A stretch of DNA of 64,000 nt from Arthrobacter sp. D5-1. GTDB lineage: Bacteria > Actinomycetota > Actinomycetes > Actinomycetales > Micrococcaceae. The position numbers and the translations under genes are program-made. A model generated the notes under the pieces. That model did no database searches. It was not told the origin of the DNA and saw nothing but the letters and a program-made list of their open reading frames with translations. The stretch lies in the NCBI RefSeq assembly GCF_017357425.1, contig NZ_CP014571.1, positions 2,976,001-3,040,000 of the forward strand, in the 5' to 3' direction. Each line of letters begins with the position of its first letter. Position 1 is the stretch's first letter. Of this stretch, positions 1 through 10,635 are shown one piece after another.

Positions 1-46
1 GACCGTAGCCGATGAGGTTGAGGGAGCCGTTGATGGTGCCTTCCAT
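1..46 (-). CDS. atpE: ATP synthase F0 subunit c, first 15 codons (partial)
   Basis: Only the start of this gene lies in the window; it continues beyond position 1 on the minus strand. Reading from 46 gives MEGTINGSLNLIGYG, which looks like the N-terminus of the small c-ring proteolipid of F-type ATP synthase. A GAAAGGA-type ribosome binding site sits just upstream. Its place directly after atpB matches the standard atpB-atpE-atpF order. The c subunit forms the membrane rotor ring; its proton-carrying carboxylate would lie outside the window. The identity rests on this short peptide and the gene order. Confidence 0.85.
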   Translation of the reverse strand, partial: MEGTINGSLNLIGYG

Positions 47-125
47 TTTTTCTTCCTTTCAAGATGCCGCCCGTGCGGCAGGTTGTTTGGGTTGCTTCAT
101 CCCCGCAAGGGGAAGTTTTGGGAGC

Positions 126-926
126 CTAGTGGCTGTCGGCGTGCAGGGCGCCTTCGATGTAGATCGCGGTCAACAGGGTGAACACGTAAGCCTGCAGGGC
201 CATGATCAGTGCTTCGAGCATGTACATGGCGATTGCGCCGACGAGGACCAGGACCGATGCGCCCTTGAGCAGGACGTTCTCCTGCATGACAAGGAACTCG
301 ATGCCGGAACCGGCGAGCATGACGATCAGGTGACCGGCCAGCATCGTCGCGAACAGACGGAGGCTGTGCGTGACCGGGCGGACCAAGAAGTTGGAGATGA
401 TTTCGATCGGTACCACGATCGGGAGGATGTACCACGGGACGCCGGAAGGAACGGTGGCGAGCTTGAAGTACTTCAGGCCGTTCTTCTTGATGCCGATGAT
501 GATCCAGGTGAAATACACGATGCCGGCCATGACGTAGGCGCCGCCTACGTGTGAGAAGCTCGGCAGCTGAATCACAGGGATGGCGCCGTAGATGTTGTTC
601 ACCAAAATGAAGAAGAACAAGCTGAACAGCAGCGGGACGTACTTGATGAAGTCCTTGCCGCCGATGATGTCCTTGGCGATGCTGTTGCGGACGAAGCCGT
701 AAGCCATCTCGCCTGCGAACTGCAGCTTGCCGGGTACCAGCTGCTGCTTACGTGCAGCGAGGATGAAGAATGTAGCGATAATGACGACCGAAAGAATCAC
801 CAGCAGCATCTGCTTGGAGAATCCGTCGTGCGCACCCCAAGGCAGGATTGCCGGCAGGTGCATTTCGTCGATTCCGGGTGGGGTGAAGGACCCCGAATCC
901 TGGGCGGGGAGCGCAAGCGCGATCAA
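126..926 (-). CDS. atpB: ATP synthase F0 subunit a
   Basis: Subunit a forms the proton half-channels beside the c ring in the membrane. The 266-residue product has the family length and several hydrophobic helices. The hallmark stretch SLRLFATMLAGH at about residues 188-199 contains the essential arginine (Arg190 here), and the last helix carries EALIMALQAYVF. The start is TTG at 926, supported by a GAGAGGA ribosome binding site seven bases upstream; the next methionine would cut into the N-terminal segment. It is transcribed in the order atpI, atpZ, atpB, atpE. Confidence 0.97.
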   Translation of the reverse strand: MIALALPAQDSGSFTPPGIDEMHLPAILPWGAHDGFSKQMLLVILSVVIIATFFILAARKQQLVPGKLQFAGEMAYGFVRNSIAKDIIGGKDFIKYVPLLFSLFFFILVNNIYGAIPVIQLPSFSHVGGAYVMAGIVYFTWIIIGIKKNGLKYFKLATVPSGVPWYILPIVVPIEIISNFLVRPVTHSLRLFATMLAGHLIVMLAGSGIEFLVMQENVLLKGASVLVLVGAIAMYMLEALIMALQAYVFTLLTAIYIEGALHADSH

Positions 927-1007
927 CGCGTTTCCTCTCTGCTGTGTCCATCATTGGGCATTGGTTGGAATCCGGAAGCGTTGGACGCATCCACAATCCA
1001 TGTGAAA

Positions 1008-1343
1008 TTATTTGGCATTACTGTCCCCGTCCGTGGACGGACCGCTGTCTGCGTTGCTCTCGCCAGCAGAGGAGCTTTGCCTGGTGAGGCCGTGCATATG
1101 GGAAAGATAGAACCCTCCTGCGGCTCCCAGCAGAGCGCCAAGGAGCACAATCCAGCGGGTCCCCCACAGATTATCCAGACCCCAGCCTATCAAACTCCAG
1201 ACAATGATCCCGCCAATGATGTAGCTGAAGACGGCGATGCCGGCGTTGTATCCGCCGTCGTTTCCGGCTTCTGCGGCTTCATTGGCTTTCCCACGTTGCT
1301 GGGCTGGTGCGGCCGGGCGTGAATATCGCTTACGCGGAGACAT
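1008..1343 (-). CDS. atpZ: AtpZ-like ATP synthase accessory membrane protein
   Basis: This 111-residue protein has a basic N-terminus, two transmembrane helices and a polar tail. The helix pair with GWGLDNLWGTRW between them resembles the AtpZ (gF0-associated) family, which is encoded at the head of atp operons and thought to help F0 assembly or ion handling. I chose the ATG at 1343, which overlaps the end of the upstream atpI-like gene by 14 bases and is preceded by GAAGAAGGG. The frame stays open to 1451, but the extra part lies inside atpI and looks like shadow sequence. The family assignment is by pattern only. Confidence 0.8.
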   Translation of the reverse strand: MSPRKRYSRPAAPAQQRGKANEAAEAGNDGGYNAGIAVFSYIIGGIIVWSLIGWGLDNLWGTRWIVLLGALLGAAGGFYLSHMHGLTRQSSSAGESNADSGPSTDGDSNAK

Positions 1344-1821
1344 CCGGGCCACCCTTCTTCTCTTCAGGATCGTTGTAGATCTGGAGGCGGGCCTTGCTGA
1401 AACCATGGATTTCTGCTGCCTGCCAGAAGACAACCGTGACCACTGCGCCAATCAGGAACCAGCGGTGGTGGAGCCAATCCGGCGCGCCGAGCACAAACAG
1501 TACTACGGCAAAACCGACCACTTTGATGAAATACGTAGCAACAAAGAGGCCAACGGCGCCTGAAGGGTTGTTGCGGCCCACATAGTGGCCTATCAAAAGG
1601 CTGATGCCAAAGAAGAGCATCACCAGCGCGGCGCCGAACGCCGCTGAAAGCGCACCCTGACCGCCGTTCATTACGGCCGCGATCACGCAGGTGACTGCGG
1701 TGGCCGCGACTGCGGCGGAGGCGCTCAGAAGAAGTAACCGGAGCCACAACGAGGATGCCTTGCCCATGGAACCAACACCACGTTTACCGGACGGGCGTCC
1801 GGTTTCGGCGTTGGATGTCAT
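1330..1821 (-). CDS. atpI: ATP synthase protein I-like membrane protein
   Basis: The 163-residue product has four predicted transmembrane segments after a basic N-terminus. It sits directly upstream of atpZ and atpB, where AtpI (ATP synthase protein I) is normally encoded. AtpI proteins act in assembly or stability of the c ring and are not catalytic. The ATG at 1821 has a CGAGGAT ribosome binding site about 12 bases upstream. An alternative ATG at 1767 lacks a clear site. AtpI is poorly conserved in sequence, so position and topology carry most of the assignment. Confidence 0.75.
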   Translation of the reverse strand: MTSNAETGRPSGKRGVGSMGKASSLWLRLLLLSASAAVAATAVTCVIAAVMNGGQGALSAAFGAALVMLFFGISLLIGHYVGRNNPSGAVGLFVATYFIKVVGFAVVLFVLGAPDWLHHRWFLIGAVVTVVFWQAAEIHGFSKARLQIYNDPEEKKGGPDVSA

Positions 1822-1940
1822 GGGGATACCAATCCTCGTGGCACAGGTGCCATATTCTCAAAGTGGGGTTACGGGCGAGTGACTGTCCGCAGAAAGAATT
1901 CTACATGAGATAGAACTGTGACGATAACCAGGCGCCACAA

Positions 1941-3053
1941 CTACTCCCCCGGCCGCGTCGAGTTCCGGGTGAAGTAGGGCCACGCAGTCACGGCGGCCAT
2001 GACGAGAGCCGCGACCACAACCACGATGAGCACAATCTGCCATGGGAAGACGGCGAAAGCGACGCCACCGAACGCCAGGATGCACGTCCAGACATAGAGC
2101 ATGACGACGGCGGCACGGTGCGAGTAGCCGAGGTCCACCAGCTTATGGTGGAGGTGTCCGCGGTCAGCCGACCATGGCGACTGACCCCTCGCAGTCCTGC
2201 GGACTACGGCCATCCCCAGATCCAGGAGGGGCAGGGACAGAACCGCAAAGGGCAGCAAAATTGGAACGATCGTGGGGATGCCGTTGGCACGGTCATAAAG
2301 GCCCGAGCCGATCTGTCCCGTGGCTACGACACCGGCTGACGCCATGAGCAGGCCGATGAGCATGGCCCCCGAGTCACCCATGAAGATCTTTGCCGGGAAC
2401 CAGTTGTGCGGCAGGAACCCGATGCAACTACCCACGAGGATGGCCATCAGGAGTGTGGCAAGGTCTGAGTTGTCGGTGGACGGATTGTTCCTGTGGACCC
2501 AATAAGCCGTGAGGAAGAAGGCGCCGCCACCAATGATGGCCACTCCCGCTGCCAAACCGTCCAGTCCGTCAATGAAGTTGACGGCGTTCATGGTGGTGAC
2601 AATGAGTCCCGCCGTAAGCACAATCTGAAGGATCTCAGACTCGAGGAATATCGGCTCCGGGATGAAGGGCACCACCGACATCCGGACGCCCCACAGTGCC
2701 ACGATGAGAGCGGCAGCGCCCTGGCCCAGCAGCTTGATCCACCATCGGATGTCCAGGATGTCATCTGCCACCCCCACGGCGACGATCACCACAGCACCGG
2801 CCAGGATCCCCCAGGGCGCATCGTTGTGCCTGAAAATGTCCTTCACGAAGAATGAGTTGCTGGCAACTACCAGGGCGACGAAGAAACCCGCAAAGATGCC
2901 CAGCCCGCCGAGCTTGGAAATCAGGGCAGAGTGCATGTCGCGGCTGCGGATGGGACGGTACAGGCGCAGTTTGTTTCCGGCCACGCGGGCACCCCACGTT
3001 CCCGCGTAGGACACCACTGCAGCCGTGAGTGCCATCAGCAGATACATGATCAT
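1941..3053 (-). CDS. wecA: WecA/MraY-type undecaprenyl-phosphate sugar-1-phosphate transferase
   Basis: This membrane enzyme would transfer a sugar-1-phosphate, probably GlcNAc-1-P, from a UDP-sugar to undecaprenyl phosphate. That is the first step of wall glycopolymer assembly. The 370-residue protein has about ten to eleven transmembrane helices and the family motifs VADDILD, NAVNFIDGLDGLAAG, IFMGDSGA and a GHLHHKL histidine motif. I chose the ATG at 3053 because GGGAG lies seven bases upstream; the longer frame to 3149 adds a non-membrane stretch without a clear site. Two glycosyltransferase genes lie just upstream in the same direction. The location before the atp operon matches the actinobacterial rfe/wecA position. 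Confidence 0.92.
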   Translation of the reverse strand: MIMYLLMALTAAVVSYAGTWGARVAGNKLRLYRPIRSRDMHSALISKLGGLGIFAGFFVALVVASNSFFVKDIFRHNDAPWGILAGAVVIVAVGVADDILDIRWWIKLLGQGAAALIVALWGVRMSVVPFIPEPIFLESEILQIVLTAGLIVTTMNAVNFIDGLDGLAAGVAIIGGGAFFLTAYWVHRNNPSTDNSDLATLLMAILVGSCIGFLPHNWFPAKIFMGDSGAMLIGLLMASAGVVATGQIGSGLYDRANGIPTIVPILLPFAVLSLPLLDLGMAVVRRTARGQSPWSADRGHLHHKLVDLGYSHRAAVVMLYVWTCILAFGGVAFAVFPWQIVLIVVVVAALVMAAVTAWPYFTRNSTRPGE

Positions 3054-3335
3054 GATGCGGCTCCCGGGAGCAGCCCGCCCACTGTTCCGGAAATGGCAAT
3101 GTACTGACGCTGCCGACGCGTCGGGTGAAAGCCGGTGGTTTCCGGGCACCTTGAGGTGTGGAATTCTGTGTGTGGATAAATGGAACTACTCCGTCGCCAT
3201 GCCTGCACCGGCTGTGCCGAATGTTGCGGGATTTCTGTGGACTCTAGTCACGATACTAATGCCAATGGACGTGACCACCCTGTGACGCAGCCGCAAGACC
3301 CACGCCTGTTTGACCGGGTTTTAGCTGCGCCGCTG
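3054..3335. other. Intergenic region between a glycosyltransferase gene and wecA
   Basis: This 282-base gap separates the end of the GT2 gene from the wecA start. I see no convincing gene, terminator or clean promoter motif in it. It may carry a secondary promoter for wecA and the atp genes. Confidence 0.4.
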
Positions 3336-4292
3336 TCAGCTGGCAGGCTCTTGGACGTTCCGCAACGCGTAGATTCCCTCAAGCACCTGCGCATTGGAAC
3401 GCGGTGCTTTGAGGCTGTGGCGCAGGCCCTTGAGAAGCCCGCCCAGCAGTACTTTGCGGTTGGGCGATGCAGCAATGGTGCGGGTCCAGTTGCGCAACGA
3501 CGCACCGGTGAAAAGTACCTTTTCCCACGGCGCCAAGGCACTGGAACGGGTGTAGACCCACAGCTTGTTCCGAACCTCGTAGTAGAAGCGCGGTCCGGGG
3601 TCAGCACCGGCGTCACCAAAGACCTTGGTGTGGTGATTTGCCACCGATGCTTCCGTGGTCAGTGCTGTTCCCCTGCGCGAAACCCTGGCGGTGTACTCAA
3701 GGTCGTCGTTCCAGATGAAATAGTCCGCGATGGGAAGGCCGTATTTCCTGATTTCTTCGGCTCGGATCAGGACCGACACGAAGGAAGCGCTGCGGATCTG
3801 CGTGGCACCCACACGCGCAGCAGCATTGCGTGCGTTTTCGCTGGCACCCATCCGGGGCCGCATCCGGTTCATGGGGTGGTCACGGCCATCGGTCCAGACA
3901 ACGCGGCTGGCGATGAAGGCCGGCGTATCTCCTGTTTCCTGCTGATACGCCGTGGAAACATGCAGTGCTTCGGCAAGCGCGCCTGGTTGCGGCTCGGTGT
4001 CGTCGTCCATGATCCAGACGTGGTCCGCACCGTGATCCAGCAGGGCGCGCTCCATGCCCACCACAAATCCACCTGCACCGCCCACATTGGCGGTGAGCGT
4101 GACGATGTCCGTAGCCAGCGGCCCCTTATACTCCCGCAGGTACTCTGCGGTCCCATCAGTGGAAGCGTTGTCCACCACGACGACGGCGTCCGGAACCCGG
4201 GTGCCGGCTGCGATGCCCGCCAGTGTGGTCTGGAGGAGTTCACGCCGGTTATAAGTCACCACGACGGCGACCACAACAGCTTGGGACGTCAT
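3336..4292 (-). CDS. Family 2 glycosyltransferase
   Basis: The 318-residue product is a GT-A fold glycosyltransferase resembling rhamnosyl- or galactofuranosyl-transferases (WbbL/GlfT1-like). The N-terminus has the nucleotide-sugar strand VVVTYNRRELL. VVDNASTDGT follows, the DDD metal motif is at residues 96-98 (WIMDDDTEP), and an acceptor-side WNDDLEY motif lies near residue 196. No membrane anchor is obvious. The ATG abuts the stop codon of the WecG-type gene upstream (TAAATG), so the two are translationally coupled. It probably extends the lipid-linked glycan started by the WecA-like enzyme. The sugar is unknown. Confidence 0.85.
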   Translation of the reverse strand: MTSQAVVVAVVVTYNRRELLQTTLAGIAAGTRVPDAVVVVDNASTDGTAEYLREYKGPLATDIVTLTANVGGAGGFVVGMERALLDHGADHVWIMDDDTEPQPGALAEALHVSTAYQQETGDTPAFIASRVVWTDGRDHPMNRMRPRMGASENARNAAARVGATQIRSASFVSVLIRAEEIRKYGLPIADYFIWNDDLEYTARVSRRGTALTTEASVANHHTKVFGDAGADPGPRFYYEVRNKLWVYTRSSALAPWEKVLFTGASLRNWTRTIAASPNRKVLLGGLLKGLRHSLKAPRSNAQVLEGIYALRNVQEPAS

Positions 4293-5078
4293 TTACTTGC
4301 CTTTGGTCTTGGGTGATTGAAAACGGCGCCGGACCAGCAGGCCGGCAAGCTTCCACGGCTCAATGAAAACTCTGTAGGCAACCCGGCCCGGGTGGAGGAC
4401 CAGACGCCAGGCCCATTCGAGCCCCAGGCGCCCCAGCCAGCGCGGTGCCAGTTTCTGGATACCGGCAACCTGCTCGATCGCGCCTCCAACGGCGCAGTAG
4501 GCGGCCGGCGGCAGTTCCCCCAGCCTGCGATGCAGGACATGCTCCTGGAGCGGCATCCCCAGACCCAACAGCACCAGTTGCGGCCGGAACGTGTTCAGCC
4601 AGCCCACTACGGCGTCTTCAAGGGCGTCATCCCAACCTTCGCCGGGCATGCCGTCCACCGTGGCGCCGGGAATGATGGACCGCAGGCGGGCCACCGCTTC
4701 GGTATTGGCCTCCCTGCCGGCTCCGACCACAGCGACCCGCTGCAATCCGGGAACCTTGCCGAGTTCAGGGATCCAGTCCATGGAACCCAGACGGTACGCC
4801 ATGGCCCCTTCACCCAAGGGCAGACCTTGCCGCTTCCGGGAAACTCCCCACAGCAACGTGGCGGGGGCTCCATCCAGAAGGACTATGGAGCTTGCTTCGT
4901 ACAGGGCGCGGACATCCGGACATGAATGAAAAAGCGTGATGCTGTGCAGGTTGTGGCCGAGCACAGTGCTTGTGGTCCCGGCAGCAATCAGCCCGCCCAT
5001 GGCGTCAATGAGTTCATGGACGCGCAACGGAGTAGCGTCGACGTCGAGGACGGGGACGCGCTGGCGGTCCGGAATCAT
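4293..5078 (-). CDS. WecG/TagA/CpsF family glycosyltransferase (GT26)
   Basis: The 261-residue protein matches the WecG/TagA/CpsF family, which transfers N-acetylmannosamine or a related sugar onto undecaprenyl-PP-GlcNAc. Visible family features are the LLDGAP stretch after a hydrophobic strand, VAVVGAG, LVLLGLGMPLQE, and the C-terminal PRWLGRLGLEWAWRL block with basic, amphipathic ends that bind the membrane. The start codon overlaps the stop of the Sua5-type gene by four bases (ATGA). With the adjacent GT2 enzyme and the WecA-like transferase it forms a small wall-glycan set. Confidence 0.88.
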   Translation of the reverse strand: MIPDRQRVPVLDVDATPLRVHELIDAMGGLIAAGTTSTVLGHNLHSITLFHSCPDVRALYEASSIVLLDGAPATLLWGVSRKRQGLPLGEGAMAYRLGSMDWIPELGKVPGLQRVAVVGAGREANTEAVARLRSIIPGATVDGMPGEGWDDALEDAVVGWLNTFRPQLVLLGLGMPLQEHVLHRRLGELPPAAYCAVGGAIEQVAGIQKLAPRWLGRLGLEWAWRLVLHPGRVAYRVFIEPWKLAGLLVRRRFQSPKTKGK

Positions 5079-5920
5079 TCGGACTTGGCTTCTCGTGGGG
5101 CCGGCGGCTCCACATGGTCGTCAGGCACCGATTGCTCATCAGGCGTGGCTTCGACGTCGACGACGGCGGCCTCGGTCACCTCAACCGGCGCGTCATCCGC
5201 CGTGGGGGTCGCCGCGACAGCAACTGCCTCTTCAGGTTCTTCAACAGCGGCGGGAACAGACTCGCCATAGCCGAGGAGGGTCGGAACGATCGCACGGAGG
5301 CTTTCCAAGGAGATGGCTCCTTGGCGCACTACCCGGAACGGGGTGGCAGTTGCGTCCACAATCGTGGACGGCAGCGCGGCAGTACCTTCCACGGGCCGGA
5401 ATCCGCCCTCAAGGTACACCTCTACGGATTCGGCCAGTTGCATGCGCGCTTCCGCAGCGGTCTGGGCTGCTTCCTGGCCGGTGCGGTTGGCCGATGATAC
5501 GGCCAGCGGGCCCGTGAGGCCGAGGAGTTCCAAGGCAATCTGGTCATCGGGCATACGCAGGGCAACGGTGCCTTTTGTCTCGCCCAAATCCCAGTCCAAC
5601 GACGGCTGGGCATGGAGGATCAGGGTCAGTCCACCGGGCCAAAATGCCTGCGCCAGCGCGCGGGCGTCGGCCGGTACGTCCGTGGCCAGGCCATCAAGGG
5701 CGTTGATCCGGGGAATCAGCACCGGAGGCGGCATCTGCCGGCTGCGTCCCTTGGAAGCCAGCAACATCGTCACAGCCAGGGGCGAAAAGGCATCCGCGGC
5801 AATGCCGTACACAGTGTCCGTCGGCAGCACGATGCACTTCTTTTCGCTGATGGCACGCTGGGCGTGCTGAAGTCCTTCGGCACGCTGGTCATCGGAAGTG
5901 CAGTTGTAGGTTGTGGTCAC
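5075..5920 (-). CDS. tsaC: Threonylcarbamoyl-AMP synthase (Sua5/YrdC/YciO family)
   Basis: This enzyme makes threonylcarbamoyl-AMP from threonine, bicarbonate and ATP, the first step of the t6A modification in ANN-decoding tRNAs. The YrdC fold is visible in CIVLPTDTVYGIAADAF near residue 30, PLAVSSANRTGQ, and the strand STIVDAT. The product is 281 residues; the catalytic core ends near residue 205. The rest is an Ala/Glu/Asp/Pro-rich acidic tail and not a recognisable Sua5 domain. GTG at 5920 is the start. It follows prmC by 12 bases and overlaps the downstream WecG-type gene, so it is inside the operon. Confidence 0.92.
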   Translation of the reverse strand: MTTTYNCTSDDQRAEGLQHAQRAISEKKCIVLPTDTVYGIAADAFSPLAVTMLLASKGRSRQMPPPVLIPRINALDGLATDVPADARALAQAFWPGGLTLILHAQPSLDWDLGETKGTVALRMPDDQIALELLGLTGPLAVSSANRTGQEAAQTAAEARMQLAESVEVYLEGGFRPVEGTAALPSTIVDATATPFRVVRQGAISLESLRAIVPTLLGYGESVPAAVEEPEEAVAVAATPTADDAPVEVTEAAVVDVEATPDEQSVPDDHVEPPAPREAKSE

Positions 5921-5932
5921 AGCGCTATTCTT

Positions 5933-6805
5933 TCACTCATCAGGGTCAGTGCTTGCCAGCACCGCGCTGGTGGCACGTTCCTTGCCGTTCAGGTCACAAT
6001 GCGTGGTGACGTTGTTCCAACGTCCGGAGCGTCGCAGCATCCCGGCGATCCAGCCGGCCTGGACTTCGGCGTGTTCCATTACGAAGTAGCCGCCGGGCTT
6101 CAGGAGCCGGGCCGCGGAGGCCGCTGCCGCCGTCGGGAGTTCCATGCCGTCCGCTCCCCCACCGTACAGTGCCTCGGGAGGATCGTGGAGCGCGACTTCA
6201 GGTTCTGTGGGTATCGCCTCAGCCGGGATATACGGCGGGTTGGAGACGACGACGTCGAAGGTTCCGTTATGTTCGGGAAGCGCGTCCCTAAGGTCGCCCT
6301 GGATGAGGGTGACGCCCAGCGGCTCCAGGTTTTTCGCAGCCCAGGCATGCGCGAAAGTACTGTATTCCACGGCGTGGACGTCAGAGCCCGGTACTTCGTG
6401 GGCGATCGAGCCGGCGATCGCACCGGATCCGGTGCCAAGATCCACCACTTTGGGGTTCGGGATTCCTGCCACGTGGTCAATCACCAACTGGACTACCGAT
6501 TCCGTTTCCGGCCGGGGTATGAAGACACCCGGGCCCACACGCAACTCCAAGTACCGGAAATGGGCGACGCCGGTGATGTGCTGCAGGGGGACGCGGCCGG
6601 CCCGCTCCTGCACCAGTTCCCCATAACCATCAGGTGCGGGAGCATCGCCCAACAGCATGGCCCGCAAGCGTCCCAGCCCCACACCCAGCAGGTGTTCGGC
6701 CAGCAACTCCGCGTCCACGCGCGGCGAGGGGACACCGGCGTCGGTGAGAACGGCAGTAGCCTCGCGAACCGCGTCCGCGAGGCTCTGGCCTGGGTAAAAC
6801 GTCAT
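5933..6805 (-). CDS. prmC: Release factor glutamine methyltransferase
   Basis: PrmC uses SAM to methylate the glutamine of the GGQ motif in release factors 1 and 2. The 290-residue product has the N-terminal helical substrate-binding domain, IPRPETE near residue 97, the SAM-binding DLGTGSGAIA at 122-131, and the catalytic NPPY motif at 189-192. It lies 33 bases after prfA, the gene for its substrate RF1, which is the usual pairing. ATG at 6805 is the start. Confidence 0.97.
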   Translation of the reverse strand: MTFYPGQSLADAVREATAVLTDAGVPSPRVDAELLAEHLLGVGLGRLRAMLLGDAPAPDGYGELVQERAGRVPLQHITGVAHFRYLELRVGPGVFIPRPETESVVQLVIDHVAGIPNPKVVDLGTGSGAIAGSIAHEVPGSDVHAVEYSTFAHAWAAKNLEPLGVTLIQGDLRDALPEHNGTFDVVVSNPPYIPAEAIPTEPEVALHDPPEALYGGGADGMELPTAAAASAARLLKPGGYFVMEHAEVQAGWIAGMLRRSGRWNNVTTHCDLNGKERATSAVLASTDPDE

Positions 6806-6838
6806 GGATCTACTCTGCTGTTGATATGCGGCAGGGTG

Positions 6839-7912
6839 CTATTCGCCGATGGCATCCAGGCGTGCTTGCTCGTCCGCCTCAATGGCCGACTGGATCACGG
6901 GCTCCAAGTCGCCGTTCATGACGGCGTCAAGGTTGTACGCCTTGTACCCTGTGCGGTGGTCCGCAATGCGGTTTTCAGGGAAGTTGTACGTGCGGATGCG
7001 CTCCGAACGGTCCATAGTGCGGATCTGTGACTTCCGCTGCTCCGAGTTGGCGGCGTCGATCTGTTCCTGCTGGTGGGCCAGGAGGCGGGCACGGAGAACC
7101 CGCATGCCGGCTTCGCGGTTCTGCAGCTGGGACTTCTCGTTCTGCATGGCCACCACGATGCCCGTGGGCAAGTGAGTGATGCGCACAGCGGAGTCGGTGG
7201 TGTTCACGGACTGTCCACCCGGACCAGAGGAACGGTAAACGTCGATCTTGAGATCGTTCTGGTTGATCTCAAGCTCTTCGGGCTCGTCCACTTCAGGGAG
7301 TACCAGCACGCCGGCAGCCGAGGTGTGGATACGGCCCTGGGATTCGGTCACGGGAACGCGCTGCACACGGTGCACCCCACCTTCGAATTTCAACCGCGCG
7401 AAGACTCCCTGCGCAGGATCGTTCGAGTTGCCCTTGATGGCCACGGCAACGTCCTTGTAGCCACCAAGATCGGATTCGGTGGCCGAAATCATTTCGGTCT
7501 TCCATCCCCGCGACTCGGCGTAGCGCATGTACATTCGCAGAAGGTCACCGGCGAACAAGGCAGCTTCGTCACCACCTTCGCCACCCTTGACTTCAAGGAT
7601 GACGTTGCGGGCATCGTCAGGATCACGAGGGATCAGCAGACGGCGCAGGCGCTCCTGCGCCGCGGGAATCTGCTCCTCCAACTGCACAACCTCGGCAGCG
7701 AATTCAGGATCCTCATCAGCCATCTCTTTGGCCGCTTCCAGATCATCATTGAGCCCGCGCCACTTGTTGTACGCCTCCACAATGCCCTGGAGCTGGGCAG
7801 ACCGCCGCCCCAACTTCCGGGCCGCGGACTGATCGGCATAAACAGCAGGATCACTCAACTGCGCCTGAATAGCAGCGTGCTCATCAAGCAATCCCTGTAC
7901 GGACTCAAACAT
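6839..7912 (-). CDS. prfA: Peptide chain release factor 1
   Basis: RF1 recognises UAA and UAG stop codons and triggers peptide release. The codon-recognition tripeptide is PVT in [15 protein letters not shown], the RF1 type. The catalytic motif is in [17 protein letters not shown], where PrmC would methylate the glutamine. I chose ATG at 7912 ([12 protein letters not shown]), with GAGG seven bases upstream. A TTG two codons earlier is in frame but less likely. Length is 357 residues, normal for the family. The gene is separated from rho by a large palindrome and not by rpmE. Confidence 0.97.
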   Translation of the reverse strand: MFESVQGLLDEHAAIQAQLSDPAVYADQSAARKLGRRSAQLQGIVEAYNKWRGLNDDLEAAKEMADEDPEFAAEVVQLEEQIPAAQERLRRLLIPRDPDDARNVILEVKGGEGGDEAALFAGDLLRMYMRYAESRGWKTEMISATESDLGGYKDVAVAIKGNSNDPAQGVFARLKFEGGVHRVQRVPVTESQGRIHTSAAGVLVLPEVDEPEELEINQNDLKIDVYRSSGPGGQSVNTTDSAVRITHLPTGIVVAMQNEKSQLQNREAGMRVLRARLLAHQQEQIDAANSEQRKSQIRTMDRSERIRTYNFPENRIADHRTGYKAYNLDAVMNGDLEPVIQSAIEADEQARLDAIGE

Positions 7913-8038
7913 TTTCAAACCTCTTTCGACTTCTACAAGTCTAATAACTGCACAGTGGGGTCACGCACAGCCCATCTGGGGCCCGCTGGGCCGTTTCTGA
8001 CCTCACGTGGTGTCGGGCCAAGGATTCCTTAAACAAAG

Positions 8039-8154
8039 ACCGCTCAAAATATGCCGGCCAGGGAGTGGCTTCGGGCCTGCCGGAGCCGGGTAGCTTCCGA
8101 TCGTAGATCGGAAGCTACCCGGCGTAGGGGCGGGGCCGGCATATTTTGAGCGGT
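8039..8154. repeat. Two-tier perfect inverted repeat between rho and prfA
   Basis: The outer arms are 21 bases and perfectly complementary: 8039-8059 and 8134-8154, with the core CAAAATATGCCGGCC. Inside them is a second perfect palindrome with 18-base arms, 8085-8102 and 8106-8123, around a three-base loop. The linkers are unequal (25 and 10 bases). There is no T-run on either strand, so it is not a textbook intrinsic terminator. It begins 10 bases after the rho stop codon. It could be a folded mRNA element that insulates prfA from rho, or a small mobile repeat. Confidence 0.9.
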
Positions 8155-8164
8155 TAGAGCACAG

Positions 8165-10333
<2,169 letters not shown>

Positions 10334-10635
10334 GAAGGATCCTTCCCCCTCGACGGCGTCCAGAGCGAGAGCTGGACGCGATGATTTGTTCTGGGCTGCA
10401 GTTCAGATCTGCAGCCGGTGATTTGGGCCGTGCCTGATGGATTGTGGCCAACAGGGCCGGATACTGATCGTCATCACTGGATCCGGTTGCCCGGACTGCC
10501 GGCTGTAGGTTCAGGGAACAGAGAGATCTCGGCACCTGAGACTGGCCGGAAAGAGACGACACCACCAACGTTGGCACAGTTGACGAAAGGTACGGCGAAA
10601 CACCGAGATCCGAAATCAGGGAACTGCCCGCGGCT
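10334..10635. other. rho leader and intergenic region
   Basis: This 302-base gap lies between thrB and rho, both on the minus strand. It contains one perfect short stem-loop (10394-10416) and no strong terminator after thrB. A frame runs through it into rho (10317-10664) but has no family resemblance. Rho genes are often autoregulated through their leaders, so this region is the likely place; the control itself is not visible in the sequence. Confidence 0.45.
10394..10416 (-). promoter_or_regulatory. Stem-loop in the rho leader
   Basis: GGCTGCAG (10394-10401) and CTGCAGCC (10409-10416) are perfect inverted arms around a seven-base loop. The hairpin ends about 60 bases upstream of the rho start codon. 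A role in rho autoregulation is only a guess. Confidence 0.35.

Noticed and set aside
1344..1451. N-terminal extension of the AtpZ-like frame
   Set aside because: The extra 36 codons lie inside the atpI gene in another frame. The ATG at 1343 has a proper ribosome binding site.
3180..4316. 378-codon open frame opposite the GT2 gene
   Set aside because: The GT2 gene on the other strand has clear motifs and coupling to its neighbours. This frame has none.
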